A DNA stretch of 48,061 nt from Bacillus sp. AFS041924 (GTDB taxonomy: Bacteria; Bacillota; Bacilli; Bacillales; Bacillaceae_G), in the NCBI RefSeq assembly GCF_002577195.1, contig NZ_NULG01000016.1, forward strand, positions 1 through 48,061, in the 5' to 3' direction. Numbering within the stretch: the stretch's first letter is position 1; each line of letters starts with the position of its first letter. A program made the translations under genes and the position numbers. This document shows positions 45,268 through 48,061 of this stretch, piece by piece. The notes beneath the pieces were generated by a model that was not told the origin of the DNA, did not search any database, and saw only the letters and a program-made list of their open reading frames with translations.

Positions 45268-46146
45268 ATGGCAGAAGCAGTACATGCAACAAATGGAAAA
45301 TCTCATAAAATGAAAATAATACAAAGAGCAATCGCAATGCTTATAGGTGCTTTACTAGTAGCGACAGGACTTGAAATATTTTTAGTTCCAAATGATGTTA
45401 TTGATGGTGGAATAACAGGTATTTCAATTATGGTTTCCCATCTTACTGGACTTCCACTTGGCGTATTTCTTTTTGTACTAAACCTACCTTTTTTCTATTT
45501 AGGTTATAAGCAAATAGGGAAAACTTTTGCTATTTCGACGATACTTGGCATTACCGTACTTTCATATCTTACAAGTATGTTTCACCATATCCCTGCATTT
45601 ACGGAGGATATTCTACTTGCAACGATATTTGGTGGAATGGTATTAGGTGTAGGAGTAGGATTAGCCATTCGATTTGGTGGAGCACTAGACGGGATTGAGA
45701 TACTTGCGATTATTATAAATAGTAAGATACCTTTCTCTGTTGGTGAAATCATTATGGTGTTCAATCTTTTTATTTTAGGAGCAGCTGGATTCATTTTTTC
45801 TTGGGATCGGGCAATGTACTCAATTATTGCTTATTTAGTCGCTTTTAAAACAATTGACATCGTCGTAGAAGGATTAGAACAATCAAAATCAGCATGGATT
45901 ATTAGTGATAAAAGTGATGATATTGGAGAAGCAATTCTTTTTAGAATGGGCCGTGGCGTTACTTATATAAATGGTACAGGAGCATACTCAGGTGAAACGA
46001 CAAAAGTAATATACTGTATCATCACTCGATTAGAAGAAGCAGAGCTAAAAACAATTGTCGATGACATTGACCCAACTGCATTTTTAGCAATTTCAGATAT
46101 TGCGGAAGTACGAGGCGGAAGATTTAAAAAGAAAAATGTGCATTAG
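45268..46146 (+). CDS. YitT family membrane protein (DUF161/DUF2179)
   Basis: A 292-residue protein. Five hydrophobic segments (about 22-180), including FLVPNDVIDGGITGISIM and IRFGGALDGIEILAI, match the YitT family. The C-terminal cytoplasmic DUF2179 domain (about 215-285) has RGVTYINGTGAYSGE. Its function is unsettled. The RBS is weak (TTAGGA about 12 bp before ATG 45268), and no better start is visible in frame. It appears to be a single gene with a terminator after it. Confidence 0.88.
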   Translation: MAEAVHATNGKSHKMKIIQRAIAMLIGALLVATGLEIFLVPNDVIDGGITGISIMVSHLTGLPLGVFLFVLNLPFFYLGYKQIGKTFAISTILGITVLSYLTSMFHHIPAFTEDILLATIFGGMVLGVGVGLAIRFGGALDGIEILAIIINSKIPFSVGEIIMVFNLFILGAAGFIFSWDRAMYSIIAYLVAFKTIDIVVEGLEQSKSAWIISDKSDDIGEAILFRMGRGVTYINGTGAYSGETTKVIYCIITRLEEAELKTIVDDIDPTAFLAISDIAEVRGGRFKKKNVH

Positions 46147-46171
46147 ATTAAGGCGTATTTATACACTATGG

Positions 46172-46200
46172 GGAAAGGAGGATGCCTTCTTTCCTTTTAT
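46172..46200 (+). terminator. rho-independent terminator after the YitT-family gene
   Basis: GGAAAGGAGG (46172-46181) pairs with CCTTCTTTCC (46185-46194), one G-U pair, 3-nt loop, followed by TTTTATT. A tight stem. Confidence 0.85.
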
Positions 46201-46317
46201 TATCCTACTATTTACTGTATTATTTAATTGATAACTGAAAATTTAGAAAACTGTTTTGTGAGTAGATTAATTCTTAATTTAATAGATTAGAAGGTTAAGA
46301 AGGAGGGGAATGTTTGG

Positions 46318-47976
46318 ATGGAGAAGTTTGACGTGATTGTTGTCGGTGCTGGGTTGGCTGGATTAGTGGCAACAGCTGAGATTGCAGATGCTGGGAAAAG
46401 TGTGTTGTTGTTAGATCAGGAACCGAAAGCATCTATAGGTGGACAGGCTTGGTGGTCATTTGGTGGATTGTTTTTAGTAGATTCACCTGAGCAACGTAGA
46501 TTAGGTATAAAGGATTCTAAGGAATTAGCTTGGCAGGATTGGCTAGGAACTGCAGGCTTTGATCGAGAAGATGACGAGGATTATTGGGGAAAGAAATGGG
46601 CAGAAGCATATGTTGACTTCGCTGCGGGAGAGAAGAGACAATGGCTTTACGAAATGGGGGTGCGTTTCTTTCCAATCGTCGGTTGGGCTGAACGCGGTGG
46701 CTATCTTGCAGAAGGACATGGGAACTCGGTACCTCGTTTCCATGTAGTATGGGGAACAGGGCCTGGGATTGTCGCACCTTTCGAACGAAGAGTTCGCGAG
46801 CAGATGAAAAAAGGGTTAGTAGAGTTTCGATCTCGCCACCGAGTAGATCAACTAGTAACTGAAGATGGGGCAGTCGTTGGTGTAAGTGGATCTTTATTAG
46901 AACCAAGTAAAGAGAAGCGGGGAGAAGATAGCTCCCGTGAGGTAATTGGTGAATTTAAATATGGAGCAAAAGCTGTTTTAGTATCGAGTGGGGGAATTGG
47001 AGCGAACTTTGATTTAATACGCCAAAATTGGCCCAGTCGACTTGGTACCCCACCAAAAAAGATGATATCTGGTGTTCCAGCCCATGTTGACGGTCGAATG
47101 CTTGCTATTACTGAAGATGCTGGTGGTCGAATTGTTAATCGTGATCGAATGTGGCACTATACTGAAGGCATAAAAAATTGGGATCCAGTGTGGACCAATC
47201 ATGGAATCCGCATTCTTCCGGGGCCATCATCAATTTGGTTAGATGCAACTGGACAGCGATTTCCTGCACCGAATTTCCCAGGTTTTGATACTTTAGGTAC
47301 ACTTCAAGCTATTCAAAAAACAGGATATGACTATTCGTGGTTTATTTTAACGAAAAAAATTATTCAAAAGGAGTTTGCCCTTTCCGGTTCGGAGCAAAAT
47401 CCTGATTTAACTGGTAAAAGTATAAAACAAGTGATGAAAAGGGCAACCTCTGGAATTCCGGCTCCTGTTAAAGCCTTTATGGAAAAAGGGGAGGACTTTG
47501 TCGTTGCAGACACGCTAGAAGAGCTAGTTGAGGGAATGAATAATTTAACGGAAGAGAAGTTATTAAATTATGATGAAATAGAGCGTCAACTGATCGCACG
47601 AGATCGTGAGATGGATAATAAATTTACAAAAGACTTACAAATTACTGCGTTAAGAGGTGCACGAAATTATATTGGTGATAAATTAATTCGTGTAGCGTCT
47701 CCTCATAAAATATTGGACCCTAAGAACGGGCCATTAATTGCTGTTCGTTTAAATATAGTGAGTCGTAAAACACTAGGTGGACTTCAAACGAATTTAGATG
47801 GTAATGTATTAAATTCTTCAGGAGAAGCAATTCCGGGACTGTATGCAGCAGGGGAAGTTGCTGGCTTTGGAGGCGGTGGTGTACACGGTTATCGGGCAAT
47901 GGAAGGTACATTTTTAGGTGGCTGTTTATTTTCAGGTAGAGAAGCAGGAAGAGCAATTAGTAGGTATTTATCATAA
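46318..47976 (+). CDS. FAD-dependent dehydrogenase, COG3573-type
   Basis: A 552-residue flavoprotein of the FAD-binding dehydrogenase group (fumarate-reductase/KstD fold). The N-terminal dinucleotide motif is VVGAGLAGLVATAEI (about 8-22) with the acidic LLLDQEP end of strand 2. The C-terminal FAD segment is GLYAAGEVAGFGGGGVHGYRAMEG (GLYAAGEVAGFGG then GVHGYRAMEG). The long, Trp-rich substrate part (about 45-130) distinguishes it from fumarate reductases. The substrate is unknown, perhaps a ketosteroid-like or other enoyl compound. GGAGGGG stands about 9 bp before ATG 46318. It ends 86 bp before the window edge. Confidence 0.85.
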   Translation: MEKFDVIVVGAGLAGLVATAEIADAGKSVLLLDQEPKASIGGQAWWSFGGLFLVDSPEQRRLGIKDSKELAWQDWLGTAGFDREDDEDYWGKKWAEAYVDFAAGEKRQWLYEMGVRFFPIVGWAERGGYLAEGHGNSVPRFHVVWGTGPGIVAPFERRVREQMKKGLVEFRSRHRVDQLVTEDGAVVGVSGSLLEPSKEKRGEDSSREVIGEFKYGAKAVLVSSGGIGANFDLIRQNWPSRLGTPPKKMISGVPAHVDGRMLAITEDAGGRIVNRDRMWHYTEGIKNWDPVWTNHGIRILPGPSSIWLDATGQRFPAPNFPGFDTLGTLQAIQKTGYDYSWFILTKKIIQKEFALSGSEQNPDLTGKSIKQVMKRATSGIPAPVKAFMEKGEDFVVADTLEELVEGMNNLTEEKLLNYDEIERQLIARDREMDNKFTKDLQITALRGARNYIGDKLIRVASPHKILDPKNGPLIAVRLNIVSRKTLGGLQTNLDGNVLNSSGEAIPGLYAAGEVAGFGGGGVHGYRAMEGTFLGGCLFSGREAGRAISRYLS

Positions 47977-47997
47977 TTTCATAAAGTTAATTTTTCA

Positions 47998-48061
47998 GAC
48001 TGCCCGCCAAACGCTCGCTTTCTTCGTTGCTTCGCCTGCTAAAGCGGTGCTCATTACCGTT
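47998..48061. repeat. GC-rich dispersed repeat at the window edge (partial)
   Basis: The last 60 bp are clearly richer in GC than the rest. On the minus strand they read ACGGTAATGAGCACCGC and end with GCGTTTGGCGGGCAG. ACGG and GTAATGAG also occur in the repeat at about 28044-28057. It is cut by the window end, so its full length is unknown. Confidence 0.5.

Overview
The window is chromosomal DNA of a low-GC, endospore-forming Bacillaceae bacterium. The evidence is the classic hemW-hrcA-grpE-dnaK-dnaJ-prmA-rsmE-mtaB order with a perfect CIRCE operator, a gerA/gerB/gerC spore-germination operon, AAGGAGG-type ribosome binding sites with TTG and GTG starts, and AT-rich intergenic DNA. The genus cannot be fixed from the sequence alone.

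Layout. 1-9970: heat-shock and translation-maintenance cluster. dnaK and dnaJ are separated by about 500 bp holding a nested, structured repeat and a strong terminator, so dnaJ appears to have its own promoter. 9970-12500: a small repeat-containing protein, an atypical SDR, and a secreted peptidoglycan-binding protein with a GC-rich 42-bp minisatellite. 12495-15283 (minus): a permease, an AraC-type response regulator and a LytS/YesM-type histidine kinase. 15528-34679: a large catabolic/transport island. It holds a Dpp-type ABC importer (minus strand), two paralogous solute-binding lipoproteins, two ATZ/TRZ-type amidohydrolases, an intact IS3-family element, three tandem cytosine-deaminase-like amidohydrolases, an EamA-family transporter and an NCS2 nucleobase-type permease. 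35073-39573: small accessory genes (a lipoprotein, a Cho/UvrC-like nuclease, a membrane protein, an AAA ATPase, a DUF952 protein and a UDG-like protein). 39736-43427: gerA-gerB-gerC. 43467-45097: MarR regulator plus MFS exporter. 45268-47976: a YitT-family protein and a COG3573-type flavoprotein dehydrogenase.

Main discovery. The three plus-strand transcription units of the catabolic island (binding protein 1, binding protein 2, and the triple deaminase operon) have the same promoter architecture. Two direct copies of a roughly 17-bp NGTAAAnA motif lie exactly 21 bp apart, and the downstream copy starts exactly 37 bp before a perfect TATAAT. In all three cases no good -35 box is evident. This is the geometry expected for an AraC-type activator bound as two direct-repeat half-sites, and an AraC-type response regulator with its kinase and a permease lies next to the island. 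I infer a two-component-controlled regulon for import and hydrolysis of a cyclic amide or amino-N-heterocycle; the substrate is unknown.

Other notable structure. The dnaK-dnaJ intergenic region carries a repeat family whose nested copies differ by compensatory base changes. Three arrays of short degenerate repeats with a 20-21 bp period lie in intergenic DNA. One amidohydrolase lacks the HxH metal motif. The UvrC/Cho-like gene has no conventional start codon where homology says it should begin.
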